Positions 44,920-58,367 of a DNA stretch of 64,000 nt are shown here, piece after piece. The notes under the pieces are model-generated. The model did no database searches and was not told where the DNA came from. It was given only the letters and a program-made list of their open reading frames with translations. Each line of letters opens with the position of its first letter. Positions within the stretch are counted from its first letter, which is position 1. The DNA is from Hyalella azteca (lineage: Eukaryota > Arthropoda > Malacostraca > Amphipoda > Hyalellidae). The translations under genes were made by a program, and so were the position numbers. The stretch is from NCBI RefSeq assembly GCF_000764305.2, contig NW_025930633.1, forward strand, positions 1-64,000, read 5' to 3'.

Positions 44920-46935
44920 CTTCAAAATCTTAAAATAAAAAATATTTTATTGTCAAAAAAATATGACAATTTTATTGCACTGATACGATAATGTTATGTG
45001 ATAAAAATATGTTCGTTGCCCCCTTTATCTAATGTTTAATCAATGAATGAGAACAAAAGACAAGTGCACACAAATACAACTGCTTTGTAAAGTTGTTTTA
45101 AAAATAGTATGCAAGTAAATTAACTCTAAAACTACCGAACTTATGTCTTGAAGGGCAGACGTGATTGAATTTATAGTGCAATAGCTTGTCACAATTCTAT
45201 CAACGTAATTAAAAGCTCACAAACGCCATATGGCTTGACATTAAATGAGAACCAAATCATCATTCTCTAAATCCATGAATTGCTAGCGGTGCTTCGGTGC
45301 AGTGATAAAAGTTACTTCATGTCCAAGTTCGGTAACTTTCCAAGCGCCAAAACTTGTCTCAAAAAATTGCCTCCGAGACATTATCTGGTCCAAGGGGAGA
45401 CCCAACTTCAATCCAATTGTCTTATTGCAGTTTCGACTTCCTTAGGTTAAGGCGGAAGAATCTGTGTAAGATTTATGGGTGCAATATGAGCCTTCCAACC
45501 GCAAATTACTTATAGTTAACCAAGTGAATTTGCCATTCTGGGTTCTTCAGTTTTGACTTCGAGCGAAATATCTATACGAGATTTTCCTGGAAGCAGGAAT
45601 TAACGCTTTATGAATCAAGTAATTATCTAGCAATTGTTTATTTCTTACATAAATTATGTAACTTCAACTTCGTAATTCTAAATCCTGTTTTTTTTTCGAC
45701 TGAATATTTGAAGACAAAATTAGTGCTTGCTCAAAATTTCAAATTTTTACTTCCGATAAATAAATTCGGCGTTATTTTTTGTTCTATTCTTCTTTGGAGA
45801 AAACTTCTAAGGATTTTTTGAGCATCTTCTAAGTTCGATACTCAACTTGAATTCCCAAATTCGATCAAGCATTTGAGAACGAACAGTGCCAAATTTTGCC
45901 AGGGCATACAATAGTGGGAAAAGAATTCATGAAAATAAACTACGGAAGCAAGAGAGATATTGAAAAAAGGTAAACAAATTGAAAACCCTTACAGCATGAA
46001 TGATTAAAAACTAAAATTGCTAAGTGATTGAAGACACACGACTGGGCGTGTTTGGATTTCGAAGGATGCTTCATGAGATTCACTAAATGGTACACGTATA
46101 CAAAAAAGCATTTAGATTATTTTAAACAAGTCAACAATTGATAACTGACATTCTTTGCAGTCTAGACAAGCCTCTTTGGGACATGGCAGGCAATTTATTA
46201 ACGGCGTTAGCTTGTGATGATAGATAACGTAAAGTGCCCTATTATACAACACAAATACGGCTACGATTGTCTGTAATAAAAATCTGAATATAAATATCTT
46301 CTGGTAAGAAAGAATACAAATAAAAAACACATTTCAGAGTGCTATCAGATATAATCACCGGGGATTAAGACCGAAAACAGCAAAAAAAAAACTGTCGGAT
46401 CTATTCCCCGACTCAAAATTTTACCAGATATGGAACTTATAATAAGTAGAAATTCTCCATAGAATCTCAATAAAAGCGAGATTACCAACTCATAATCACT
46501 GAACTGAAATCTCGAAAAGTCACAAGCCTCATCACAAGTGGAGCTCCCAGAATTAATCTCACTCCCTCGCGGGGACATACAGCAAGATTTATTCATGAAA
46601 ATTGCAGTTCAAAGGAGATGAAACGGCTGAGCTGGTTTGAAGTTACAGCTCATCAATGAACCCTGCCGCTAATCTGACGATGAGGAAGGGTCTCGCCTGT
46701 GTTAAATTCAAGCAACTAGATGATAATTAGGAACATAGTAACTCTACACATAGAGCTCATCAAGGAACCATGTTCGAAAATCTAGGCTAGAGGTTTTCAA
46801 CTAGTATGCGCGACTATACATACTAGCCAATGACACGCTGCTTAGTGTTAGAATAGTAATGTGAGTAGAGTAGTGAGTATCTCCCATTTATGACACCATC
46901 AATAACAGGTCGGGAACCATGCACAGACCTATACT
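44920..46935. other. No supported gene
   Basis: AT-rich. Minus-strand frames at 46112-46330 and 46345-46596 (72 and 83 codons) are unrecognised. This is the upstream flank of the CpG-rich block. Confidence 0.4.
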
Positions 46936-46939
46936 ACCA

Positions 46940-47209
46940 AGGATCGTCTCGCTCGTTTTAGCGCCGTTCAGTGCCGACAGCGCGGCGCTAAACTCTCAGA
47001 TGCATGTTACGCATTCTGTCGCACAACAGCGCCGGGCTCGCCGGTCTCGTTCGCCGTACATTTGCGAAATGCCGGCGTGAATTTTCGCGTAGCACGGACT
47101 TTGTAACAGTTGTCTTCAGAGGAGGCAGAGGTTTAGAGACTTTTTGAACAGAAAGACTTTGAACTGCGCTGGGCTTCTAAACGGAGGCTTCTAACGAGCA
47201 ACAGCAACA
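46940..47209 (+). promoter_or_regulatory. CpG-rich block, possible promoter and 5' untranslated exon
   Basis: CpG density here is the highest in the window, most strongly at 46945-47105. It contains an initiator-like TCAGTG at 46968 and an inverted repeat TTTAGCGCCG (46957-46966) / CGGCGCTAAA (46983-46992). Towards the right it becomes purine-rich and reaches a donor-like CAA|gtaaataaa at about 47209. There is no obvious coding frame. A 5' exon of a plus-strand gene whose coding exons lie further right is plausible; a relic of GC-rich repeat DNA is the alternative. Confidence 0.3.
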
Positions 47210-47345
47210 AGTAAATAAACAAGCAATTATACACATTTCGGTTAAGCGTTTACCAGAATCTGTTTTCTGTTCAATGGAACGTGAAGACGACGTGAGACCA
47301 AAGATTAAAAAATGAAGATAAAATTTAAATCGGAAATAAATTGAC

Positions 47346-47876
47346 ACACCATTAGTCCAATTTATTCAAAATAATAATCAATGATCATTACTCCCCTTAA
47401 CCTTCCATGCAATCATAAGCCAACCTCTTTAAAGAATACCTAATCCACAAAGTGCCCTGATTTAGAACTCGTGCTTGAAATGTATATTTTTAGATTGATT
47501 AAAACTTTCGGCGAGCTCATAGCGAGGATGGAGATAAATGGGCTTAATATATTACGTAAGATGCGCTTGCTTGATCCCTATCATCAAGGCTAAGTATCTC
47601 AACTCTGCCTAATATAAGATGCAGATTTTTCTTTAGGTTTCCACTGATGAGCATACACAAGGCTAAATTGAGCAGCATTAGTGATAAGTTAGACACAAAT
47701 TAGACATGGAAGAGGCAATTTAGCGATCATCGACCGGCATTGTGAGCCGCGAAGGTAACATCTGACTATGAAATGTTATTACCAATTAAAAGAAAATCAA
47801 ACCATGACGAAATGAAGATATTATAACAAAAAGTCAACATGTGGATTATTAAAATTTCAGTGTACTGAAATGAAGA
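47346..47876. repeat. 531-bp tandem duplication, left unit
   Basis: The unit runs from acaccattagtccaa to gtactgaaatgaag. It differs from the right unit at only a small number of positions. No open frame of note. Confidence 0.97.
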
Positions 47877-48407
47877 ACACCATTAGTCCAATTTATTCAA
47901 AATAATAATTAATGATCGTTACTCCCCTTAACCTTCCATGCAATCATAAGCCAACCTCTTTAAAGAATACCTAATCCACAAAGTGCCCTGATTTAGAACT
48001 CGTGCTTGAAATGTATATTTTTAGATTGATTAAAACTTTCGGCGAGCTCATAGCGAGGATGGAGATAAATGGGCTTAATATATTACGTAAGATGCGCTTG
48101 CTTGATCCCTATCATCAAGGCTAAGTATCTCAACTCTGCCTAATATAAGATGCAGATTTTTCTTTAGGTTTACACTGATGAGCATACATAAGGCTAAATT
48201 GAGCAGCATTAGTGATAAGTTAGACACAAATTAGACACGGAAGAGGTAATTTAGCGATCATCGACCGGCATTGTGAACCGCGAAGGTAACATCTGACTAT
48301 GGAATGTTATTACCAATTAAAAGAAAATCAAACCATGAAGAAATGAATATATCATAACAAAAAGTCAACATGTGGATTATTAAAATTTCAGTGTACTGAA
48401 ATGAAGT
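47877..48407. repeat. 531-bp tandem duplication, right unit
   Basis: It is colinear with 47346-47876 with an offset of 531 bp. Examples of differences are tgtgagccgc/tgtgaaccgc and gcatacacaagg/gcatacataagg. The high identity indicates a recent event. Confidence 0.97.
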
Positions 48408-48409
48408 GA

Positions 48410-50065
48410 ATTTTTTGTAGTTTTGAAGGCAGACAATGTGTATTTATTTCCAGTGAATTAATTAATTTCCACTCCAGTGATTTAATTAACTTCCACTCAA
48501 TCGGTTACAAATTGCATTTCACGAGAGGTATATTATGATTCAAACATAAGAATCATGTTTTCAATATTTCTAAAGTTATATGAGCGCGCAGAACAGTCTT
48601 ACGAACGATGGACAAAATTTCTTCTATATTAGCAATAACGCAGCGGTGTAAATAAGCAAAAATAAGAACTTCGGAAAACACTCTTATGAAACCATGATAT
48701 CTTTAATTCCTTGATTTCCTTCTAATATATTCTTGATACTTCGTGCAGTTTATTTGCAAACTCTTAACTAAAACGAATCTTTGACGCTGTTGTTCTAAAG
48801 ATTCGCTCGTACGTAAAACAAGCTTGGACACAATAATCCTTTTCAATTATATCGCCATCGTGCTAAGTCATCCATGTCGGCCAAGATAATCCAGGCACAC
48901 GACAACAGACAGAATTTTTTCATGCATCAACCACAGCAATAACCGATAAATAGGAATCAAATCTTCCTAGAACTTCGTTAGGTTTCTGCGCCTTTCCACG
49001 AAGTTAGGCCGATTCTTCGATACGAGTTAACAAATTTTTAACGTCGCGTGCTCGAAACAAGTTAATGGCAACGCAGGTAAATCCATTATTTTTAAATAAA
49101 TGTAATTCCTATATGAACTTTAACAAGAACTTGAACAAAAAAGGGCGGGTTTAGCTTTATATAGCGTTTTATAAAAAATTGGGTCCGTCGCAGATCTGAA
49201 GATGGTCTATCTAAAATTCGAGATTATGCCTCATGGCACAACGAAGAATATATAGTATTACCCTCAATTTAGAAACCATAGCTAAAGCCTTTTTAAGAAA
49301 CCTGCTTTCAAATTGATCGATTCAATTGACTTCTTGTTAAACAAGACAATTTCCCCTATTAGTCGCTTTTTAGTGAGAATTTTGAGTCACTCATTCGATA
49401 ATTGATTCAAGAGAACATTATCTTAGACGTAAACAACCATATGAACATTTGAAACATATAATTGCTGCACAAAATGAAACGATTATTCAGAGCTCCATAA
49501 ATGGCTTTTAATATGCGTCAACCAAGAAGAAGCGTCCGAATGGTCCAATTTGCAATATTTAGCCACAACAAATTTTTAGCCACTATAAATCCAAATGACA
49601 AATTTAGCCACGCCGAAGCATCTAAATATTCCAGCCAGACAAACAAAAGTATAAGATTGTTTTGAAATAGGAACTACAATACCGCTAGCTCGGCTGTCAT
49701 TTGGACGAGGCAATATCGGACACCCTAGAAAAAAATGAGATATTTGGAAGAATACGTTCTAGTTTTTGCACAACGTTCTTGTATGATGCCTGGCTCGAGC
49801 AGCAGTTTAGCAATCACTATAGAAATGTTTCGGCAAACGCCCAACTTTTGTGGCTACAACAACAGTCAATAAAAAATCTGTGATGACTTACGGAGCTAAC
49901 TTTGATATGATACGAGTTTCCTCTGCAAATAATAAACTGAGAGAAGTTGAACACAATTTATAACTTCGCTGTGAATTATATATTTTTAGTATCTTTCGTT
50001 CTTCGAAAGGCAACAGCCGTTCGAAATTTGCGAGCGCCTGGACTGAAAAAAGCTCGAAAGAAATA
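48410..50065. other. No confident gene
   Basis: A short 23-bp double repeat (cagtgaattaattaatttcc + act) lies at 48451-48497. A 60-codon plus frame at 49701-49883 reads MDEAISDTLEKNEIFGRI and onward with reasonable codon use, but it has no recognised domain. Confidence 0.35.
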
Positions 50066-50069
50066 AAAG

Positions 50070-50210
50070 ACATTTATACAGATGTCATTAACATCCATTT
50101 ACACAGAGATGTCAATTATTTGAATTTACACAGAGATGCCATTTAATTGTAATTTACATAGAGATGCCAATTATTTGAATTTACACAGAGATGTCATTTA
50201 ATTGTAATCA
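50070..50210. repeat. ~27-bp tandem repeat, five units
   Basis: The units are gaatttacacagagatgtca + atttaatt with alternating attatttga and atttaattgta ends, giving a faint two-unit period. Confidence 0.92.
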
Positions 50211-50214
50211 AAAC

Positions 50215-53200
50215 TGTTGGTTCGCTGAAATTTTTGAGTAAATAACAAACATTTGTCATTTAGACTAAGCAATTATTATAAACTAATAGAGCAAAAGAAA
50301 AATAATTATTCGCTCAATCTTATTCAAGCAACAAATGAGCATCCAGCATTTCAACATACAATTATACACTGACATCCCTCAGAAACACGAGAAATTATAT
50401 CGAACAATATACGTACGCACATTACGTTATCAGGACGTCAGCGAGACGCGACGTTATTCTGTTGTGTCACAGTGATCGGAAATAATTGGAGTGTGTGCAG
50501 AAGCCAACAAATAAGAAGTCTAATACTGCAGAGTTCGATGCTGGAATTCATTAATTCTATTGCGTATCGCTCAGCTTTCGATGCGTGTGCACTTGGCCAA
50601 GTAAACCTCGCAGAAAATCATGAGCGTGTTATCGGCGGAACATGGGCGCCAACGGCCGGCCGAGCATGACTCGCGTGTAGGATGACGTGATGATATCGAA
50701 CACTTAATTTAACGGCAGTTTCGTCAAGAAGTAACAAAAGAACTAAAATTAAATTAAGAGTCATGATTGAGGTCGTTAGAAGTTCATCAAGCGTTTGATT
50801 CGCTTAATTGAAAACGAAAACAAGAAAGAGATGACTTAGCAGTCGCTCAGAGCGTGAATATTAGGTCAGGTCATGACTTGCAACGTTAATTTTGCTGAAA
50901 AATGCGAAGCGAAAATTACCACTTGCCGGGAACTGCCTTTTTACTAAGAAAATTACGAAGACATCGGAAATTTTGGATATAAGATCTGCTGAAAGCAAAC
51001 TACACGGAGTACAAAATTTATCAAAATAATCTCGAGCTGCCGAAGAATATATTGACCGCGGCATGGTTTTTCATGCAGTAAGACAGTTTCTGAATAAATA
51101 GATGAAAAATACATGGATTTTAAATGACCAACTAGGATAATGATTCACCACGATGTTATATGTGTAACGAGCTTAGTTATATATAGAAACGACCAAGAAA
51201 AAACGGTATTTAGATTCAGAAGAGAAGGCGATGCACAGCAAGTTTTATATTTAAGTTAATTAGTTACCAAACTTTATTCAAATTACGCTTTCGCAAGACT
51301 AACAAATTAATCCAATAGCTGATAATGAAAAATTTACTCCACGCATAAATAAAAAAAATAGTGCAAGAATGACAAAACTTTAGTATTTAACAACCTCTAG
51401 AAGCAAAAGCATTAAAATAATACTTTTCATCTACTCCTCACAACAAAGTGGAGTTAAAAATCTTCGTTTCCATCTTCAGAAATCTTCAAAACGTAACCTG
51501 CTAAATCTACGTTTTCATCTCCTCTCACAAGGATGTCAAGAACGACGAAATGTTCGTTACATGCAATGGGAAAATTCGTTACGCGAATTCTCGTGACGTG
51601 ACAGCCGAGCTACAGCAGCAGTCGCTGTCGCTCCGATATTGCGGGGCTGCAAAATTCGTCCGCAAAAAATACGAGTGTTTCTCAAACTGAAATAAAATTA
51701 CAGAAATGCATTCACGTCAGCTGGACCGCTGTGCGATAAAGTTATGGGATTATAAAAAATATTTCGAGTTAAGACAAATTTTAGATTTGTCGCTGTGAAT
51801 AGAAATCGCATTGCGTATACGAACGGTGAAATTCTTATCCGTTTTAGGAATTTAATGCATAACGGCTCATGACGCGTGGCAATACACGAAAAAATGCTTT
51901 CTCTCAATTGAATACTTTTAACTCAAGAAAATTAATACGGATTGCATATATTGCTAGACATAAAATCTCACATATGGCTCCCAGCAGCCGATATAGAGCT
52001 AGTTCACGGAACAACTTGAAAGAATAGGTATCCAATTTCAGATTCCGTTACCCTTCAATTATCGCGGCTGTGACTATGGAATAATGAGAAAACTTTGGCT
52101 TAGTTCGAAGACAGTCAACTGCATTGTAATATTCGACAGAAACTTGAAATTAATTACAGAGGCAGCGAAGCGCAAAGCGCAAGCAACTGAAGACGCTACA
52201 CAATCATCCTCGACGTGCCATTTATCGAGATTATAATGAATGAATGAAGTGTGATTTGTCGAAAATTTGTTTGGCTCTGTTCACTGGAAGCGAGCAGCGA
52301 TGAAAATNAGCAGATAGTGGTAATGATAGTGGTAATGATCTCAGAATTCGGGCCTGATCACTCAAATCTTTTCATCAATATCATCATCATACAGAAATCA
52401 TCGTTCAGATATCATCCGATCTCATCATCCATGTCACCTCGCATCATTACAGATTCCTCACGATGTCAGATCAATGAATAGCGAAAAAGAAATGACTTTA
52501 ATGAGAGAGGCACGAGAGTAATAGTCTTAAGGTATATTAAGGGAAGTTGAGCTATAGTTTCAAACTTTATATGGTGGCAGCTATGCTTAGGGAAACTGTG
52601 AACATGGTTGCGTATTTTAACGAGATATACTCTGCCGATTTGTCTTCATGATAGTGCTCGAGGTAAAATTTTAATTTAATTTCATTATTAATTCAATTTA
52701 ATTTATATCAATAATACCGGAAGTCTATCACACATAAAGATTGGGTTAAAACATTTTGCACGATCTTATACAACTGAAAAAAATTTACCGACGAACTAAG
52801 ACATGAATATTCGAAGCGTTTGAATTTGCGTTCAACTTCCGAGCGATCGTTACTTTATAATAGGTACCCTTATTTACGTTCTTAGATCTAATTTTACTTC
52901 TAGCATCAACGTTGAGCGTTACTAAAAAATAACTGAAAGATAGAAGTTGGCAAAGGACTCATTCTCATGCTACTGCATTTGTGTAGTGTCAATGGATCCT
53001 TTCGTGGCTAGAAGCGCTTATTTACGAGGCCAATAGCACTCTAAGTAGTGGCTGTTATTGCTTGAAAGTTGTACTATCCGTGTACAAATGTCAGAGGATA
53101 CATTCATGAGAAGAGGCAAAATAACATGAAACGTGCATTGCAAATTTTTGGAACCACATGTGAGAAATAGTTCGAATCAATTTCGTGATGTACGTGTTAA

Positions 53201-54010
53201 AACTATATGATCAGGCTTACAGCGTCGCTCCACGAAGGAAAATAAGAAGATTTCCAACTGGTATAAGATCCAGAACATAATAGGCTGAGCTCACCTCTGA
53301 CCTAACAGCATCGGCGCCACAAATTGAATTCCGAGAAGTTCGAATTCGCAGCCTAAACATCCATCAGGATCTCTGTTGCGAAATGATCGAAGGATGCAAT
53401 GTACCTCGATTTCAGTATTTGGCCAGACCATCTGTAAAAGATCACCAGGCCAATGACGTTGATATAACGTTGATTCAACGACATTAGCCTGATGGGACAG
53501 CCCCTCTACACATGCTTAAATCATGCCCGAATTACCGATGGCTGACTACCGGCAAGCCGCTGGCCTCTAAAGAGCCTGTCCGATTTGAAAACTTAGAAGG
53601 ATCAAGTGGTTTCGTTCCTTGTTCGTGCAGTGCACTAAAATTCTGGCAATACTTTATTGTGCTACAAAAGGTAATCGCTCCGGTAGGAATTTAAGATAGA
53701 GAAGATAAAAATGAAATAATAACTGACGATAGGAATAATTTATTTGGTTAACTGGTAAAGGAAGGCTGAACAAAAAGTTAATAAAATTGAGACACTACTC
53801 ATTAATATTGACATGTAATAACAAATTAAACCGTTTTTGAAGAGAAACATGGAAAGTTGGATCGATTAATTCTTAATGATGAAAAAATTCTTCTTCAACA
53901 AGCTTGCTAACAGAATAAATCTTAGCAAATTTATTGAGAGATGACAATGGGAAACGAAATATTCGCGACCATTCAAGCCAGCCATAGACGCCCAGCATTA
54001 TTGTGTAAGC
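50215..54010. other. No supported gene; one ambiguous base
   Basis: Several 60-76-codon frames occur but none is convincing. An N at 52307 marks an unresolved base. A 13-bp double repeat (atagtggtaatg) lies at 52314-52338. Confidence 0.4.
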
Positions 54011-54018
54011 ACCAATAA

Positions 54019-54339
54019 GATTTTGTTTATTGTGATAAGGCACGCGTGACTTTCAAGGAAGTTCGTTCAATATCTCATGCCGTTTCGGTACCTCCTTTAA
54101 GCCGTCAGTCGACGCCTCTCACTCCACCCGGACACCTTACCTTCATTAACGAGACTTTAGTGTCGACTTTTCTGCCGCAAATTTTGACTGGGATTAGTCG
54201 TAAGTCTTTTGGCAAGGCTAAAAATTACGAAGACAACGACTGGTTCGATACCAGCGAGATGAATGACTTGTTTACACTGAGCTATACAAGCCAATGTACA
54301 CACTCATTACTAGGAAGGAAAATAAGGAGGAACTGGTGA
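54019..54339 (+). CDS. 106-codon open frame with coding texture, possible exon
   Basis: The frame is open from just after a TAA (54016-54018) to TGA at 54337-54339. It has no early ATG; an in-frame GTG is at 54046. The peptide includes ARVTFKEVRSISHAVSVPPL, then RQSTPLTPPGHLTFINETLV and KNYEDNDWFDTSEMNDLF. The Pro/Ser/Thr-rich start, acidic end and GC-richer codons distinguish it from random AT-rich frames. An acceptor-like tattgtgataag precedes 54040. A perfect donor, GTC|gtaagt, lies inside the frame near 54200, so the exon might end there. It is not recognised; an isolated exon of a larger gene or a relic are both possible. Confidence 0.3.
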   Translation, partial: DFVYCDKARVTFKEVRSISHAVSVPPLSRQSTPLTPPGHLTFINETLVSTFLPQILTGISRKSFGKAKNYEDNDWFDTSEMNDLFTLSYTSQCTHSLLGRKIRRNW

Positions 54340-54344
54340 TGAGA

Positions 54345-56770
54345 TTTAGTGCCTGAGCTTTGCAAGATATTGGTCTTAACCTACACGGTACATCGAGTGG
54401 AAACATTGACCGATAGTAAAACTATTTATTCATTGACTTAATTCGACTGCCTGGAAAGGCGAGGCTCGGGGGTGTAGTTTCCAGAAACCTTCAGGCAGAA
54501 AATACGTATAAATGATGCTAACATAACTAAAATATAAAGGGTATGTCTCATCATGTGACCAGATATGGAAATCTGATTAAAGGATACAACTTTTTAACCT
54601 TAATTAGCTTTATAATTGCTGATCATGAATGAATAATTAGTTAAAAGCCATTAAAAGTACAAAGCTATGAAATGAACGTTTTTCACGACTGATTTTTTTT
54701 AATATTGACAATTTAGAGTAGCCGACTGCAGAGCAACATGCTTAAGCTCGACTATGAAGATTCCGGAATTTGAAAATTTGAAAATTCTAAAAGTATTAAT
54801 TAAAAAGCTGCCGTAAAAAAGTTTTACGCACGAGCTAATGTTTGCAAGCCATAAGAGGGGAAGCTGTTATTGAGGATTTAATTTTTTTCAAAATGGGTGT
54901 GGAAACAGAATTTTTGAGCATTATTGCAAAATACAACTCAGAAAAAACTGGTCGAATAGATTATTGTTATGAATTCTGAATTGGAGGATAAAAATTAACG
55001 CGATTTGTTTTAAGAAGGCAAGAACAAGCACAACAAAGACTACGCAATTTCATGGAGTATAAATTTTTGTCTTTGGTGTAGCAATTTTTGCGTCAAAAAA
55101 CTGTTGATCGTCCAAGTTAAGGAAACCTTGGGAAAGGTCGTGAGATTACAAAATCGTGCCGCGTAAAATGATAAACATCAGGAAAAACTAAAAACCACTT
55201 CAGGTAAATAGCATAAAGCTACTTGACCAGCTCAAAATCCTTCGTTTTTTTTATTCTGTAAGAATTAGAATACACGTATAATTGAGGATTTCAAGATGTA
55301 TCTCTTCACGCCTACAAGGTATAATGATGATAATATCATACAACAGATTTCAGCAATGCAAGAACGAGCGTAAAATATCGTTTTTCATACATGCTCTGAA
55401 AGAATTTAAATATCCATGCGTATTTACAAAATGGATGAACGAGAACTACACAAGTAACGCATATATAAGTCAAGAATAGCGTTACTAATATAACGAATGA
55501 AAGATTTTGATTAGGAATCAAAAGATAACATTTTGATGTTCTCAGCTGATTTCATTCCCTCAGTCATTCAATTATATTTCAGTCAAATTCGCTGAAGTAC
55601 CTAAAATGTAACCATGCAGGATGAGTAAATAATAATATATTCGCTGAGAAGCTTGGTGCTTCAAAAACAATATACGAAACAAAATTACACAAAAATTAGC
55701 TCCACGAAATCATAAAATATATTGATAAATAAGAGGGGAAAAGTATAAAATGTATCACATTTGTACAGGAGATACCATCGAGTGCTGCAGTGAAACTTTC
55801 TTCTTCTCCTTGAGAAATTGAAGCGCGAGTTAAAATACTTGACTTTCTGTGGGCGGAAGGTTGACCCAGGAGGTCGGAGGGCTTGCAAGGTTTGGGTTAG
55901 TTACCCCAGAAACATAATGACACTTGCAACTGTCGTTCCCTTCCTTCAACGTGCTTTCTTTCTGGCGGTCGATGAGTTTACAGAAAAAGATATCGCAACG
56001 ACACGCTTATGAACACGGATTTTTAATTGTACATGAGTAGGTAGGTCAGACGATTGATTCGAGTAGATTTTTCAATTTCATTCTACTTCAAAAAAGTATG
56101 CAAGTCGATTACTGCACGTGAAAGTTCGAGCGAATTGTCGAAACTTTGTATAGGTATTTCCTGCAATGAAACAAGTTTATAATGAAACAATAATACACGT
56201 AAAAATAGACAATATCATTAACTACTATATAATATCTAGCCGAGATATAATCAGATTGGAGAGGAACATACTGCTGAATTCCTGATCTGAGCATATTATG
56301 TACGAGTCAACAATGGTCGTAGCATTTCAAGCCGTCCTTAGCCCTTAGCACTCTAGCAAGGAGTCGCCCAAGACGTTAAGATGAAGCGTGGGAGCATCTG
56401 CATCTGTGTACCAACTAATAAAATAAAAGGCAAGCCGCAGAATAATGAGGAATAGTAGACGTCCAAATTAAAAGAACTTGTTAACTTATTATGAAGCGTA
56501 ACTAAATAAAGGGTGGACAAAATAGACACTGTAATAGAGATTTCAATAGAAATAGCAGAGATACCAAATAAATTACGCTCTAGGCGAAAAAAAAACATTT
56601 TCGGCACGAAAATAGAAGAAATTCAAACAATGAAAAACAATTGAATATATTGACACAATATATATGAGCTGCCGACGTAGAACTGTTCAGTCATAATTTA
56701 AAATAAGTACTACGAGGATAATAATAATAAATAATATTCATAGAACAGCTTATTTCAAACAGGACACATA
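54345..56770. other. No confident gene
   Basis: Unassigned frames include 55818-56012 (plus), which is GC-richer and reads YLTFCGRKVDPGGRRACKVW. No splice or family evidence supports it. Confidence 0.35.
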
Positions 56771-56774
56771 AGTA

Positions 56775-56937
56775 TTCACACAGAGAAATGAACAATATTT
56801 TGTTCAAAGAACGCCACACTTTTCGCCCTCTTGTGTGTCATCCTGATTTTTGCAGCTTGGCCCGGCAAAATGATGTATCAGAGCTATACGTGCAGGAAGT
56901 GTCACTATTTTGACCATATGATACAATAAATTTTCTG
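56775..56937 (-). mobile_element. Family 1 inverted-repeat element, copy F (reverse orientation)
   Basis: The left end cacagagaaatgaacaat is the best preserved family terminus. The interior reads, in reverse, the family words (gtgtgtcatcctga, ttggcccggcaaaa, tgatgtatcagagct). The right end gtcactattttgac then aataaattttctg is the matching inverted terminus. A 47-bp tandem repeat starts inside this right terminus. Confidence 0.85.
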
Positions 56938-57030
56938 ATTTTTACTCGAGTTTAGCGGTAATATGAAAACGAAACAATTTTCTGATTGTTACTCGAATTT
57001 AGCGGTAATATGAATATGAAACAATTTTCT
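56931..57030. repeat. 47-bp tandem repeat that includes the end of family 1 copy F
   Basis: The word ttttct recurs at 56931, 56978 and 57025, exactly 47 bp apart. Each unit holds ttactcga(g/a)tttagcggta + atatgaa. The first unit begins with the terminal bases of the mobile element, so later units carry copies of the element's end. Confidence 0.95.
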
Positions 57031-57053
57031 ACTGCATGATGCCAGGTTTGAAA

Positions 57054-57128
57054 CCAGGGTTAGGTTATAGGGTTGTAGTAAGGAATAGTAGGGTTGGTTA
57101 TAGGTAGGGTGTACAGGTAGGGTTGGCC
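57054..57128 (+). repeat. Degenerate GGTTAG/TAGGG-rich stretch
   Basis: Irregular repeats such as gggttaggttatagggttg and taggtagggt appear. It is not a regular telomeric array. Confidence 0.7.
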
Positions 57129-57129
57129 C

Positions 57130-58365
57130 TGATTTGGACAGCGTTTATAGAAGCGTTTTCTAGTTCAGATGTGAACCTTTAACTTGAAATATCGTTTGAA
57201 GCATTTCACTAGAGGATGTGCAGTCACCCACCAAATCTTGCGGTTAACAAATGCATGTAAATATTCCTGACAATGTGGGTCTATGCATGAAAATTCAACG
57301 TTTGCTCTTCAAAATTTGTATATTTGTAATTTTCTTGAAGTTAAGTCAATTGTAAGCAAAGAATCACATGTGTATGCTTTCATATCAAGTTATTGAATAT
57401 ACATAACACTGCTCTCACTTCTAAATTCATTACGGAACAACACATATTTATAAAAAAACATAAATTGAACAACATTCAACGAAATGTAAAAAGCATCTCG
57501 GCTAGGCAATACACAGCGTAACTCCATGAAGTAACGCACTAAGAACTTCAAAGAACGCCGTATAGCTTCTTGGAAGATTTGGATCGGCTATGCCTTCTTC
57601 AAACGACTTCAAGGAAATAAATTAAGATCGTTCCCGTGCCATTTGTGATCCTCAATGATCATGATCGCGTGTTTTGAGTGGCCAGTAACGATGGTTTGCC
57701 GCCCCGAGATTGCCCTTAACTTTTATTTGCGAACGTAACTTTAATTGTACGTTGATTTATGCTGGAAAACGAAATTCACGAGTTAATTCCGCCCAAATGT
57801 AGCGTGACGGTTTGGGTGGTGTTTCTGGAACACGGCACGACTACACGGGAAAACAGGCGTATGCAGGTAGAAGGAGGCAGACTTTTTGCAGGTACAAGTG
57901 CAGGTACAAGTTGAGGAGTGGGTATAAAAATAATAATCATTGCTACGCTTGTCAAAGATGCAGGTTGAGCGTTCATTTCAATACACAAGAAGCAAGAAAA
58001 ATTAACTTATCGACAGTGATGCAAGCAATATTTTTTAGTAGGCAGACGCTGCAGTTGCTTCACCAGTCTGCCATAAAGTAATAATTAATCTTTACATCCT
58101 CGGACACTAACCAAAGCAAATATATCTGCAAGCCTTAATTCACAGAGTTAAATTTATTGACTGGATTTAGGCAAGAGTGCATATGAAAGTTTGTCTGCTT
58201 GAGAGAAGAATATGGCAGCCAAAAGCTCATCTATAATTGCAATGTTTGTGGTCAATTCGTCAGCAGGTTTATGTCGATAGACATGGTAATTTTTTCAGCA
58301 AGCAAGAGTCAAAGGGAACTACAAACGCCAATATGCATATGCTCCACTTAGTCACCGATTGAAAG
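57130..58365. other. No supported gene
   Basis: Overlapping frames at 57776-58081 on both strands are unassigned. No arrays. Confidence 0.4.
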
Positions 58366-58367
58366 GC

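Noticed and set aside
57054..57128. Telomeric repeat (TTAGG)n
   Set aside because: The GGTTAG/TAGGG words are irregular and mixed with TATAGGT and GTACAGG; there is no uniform five-base unit.
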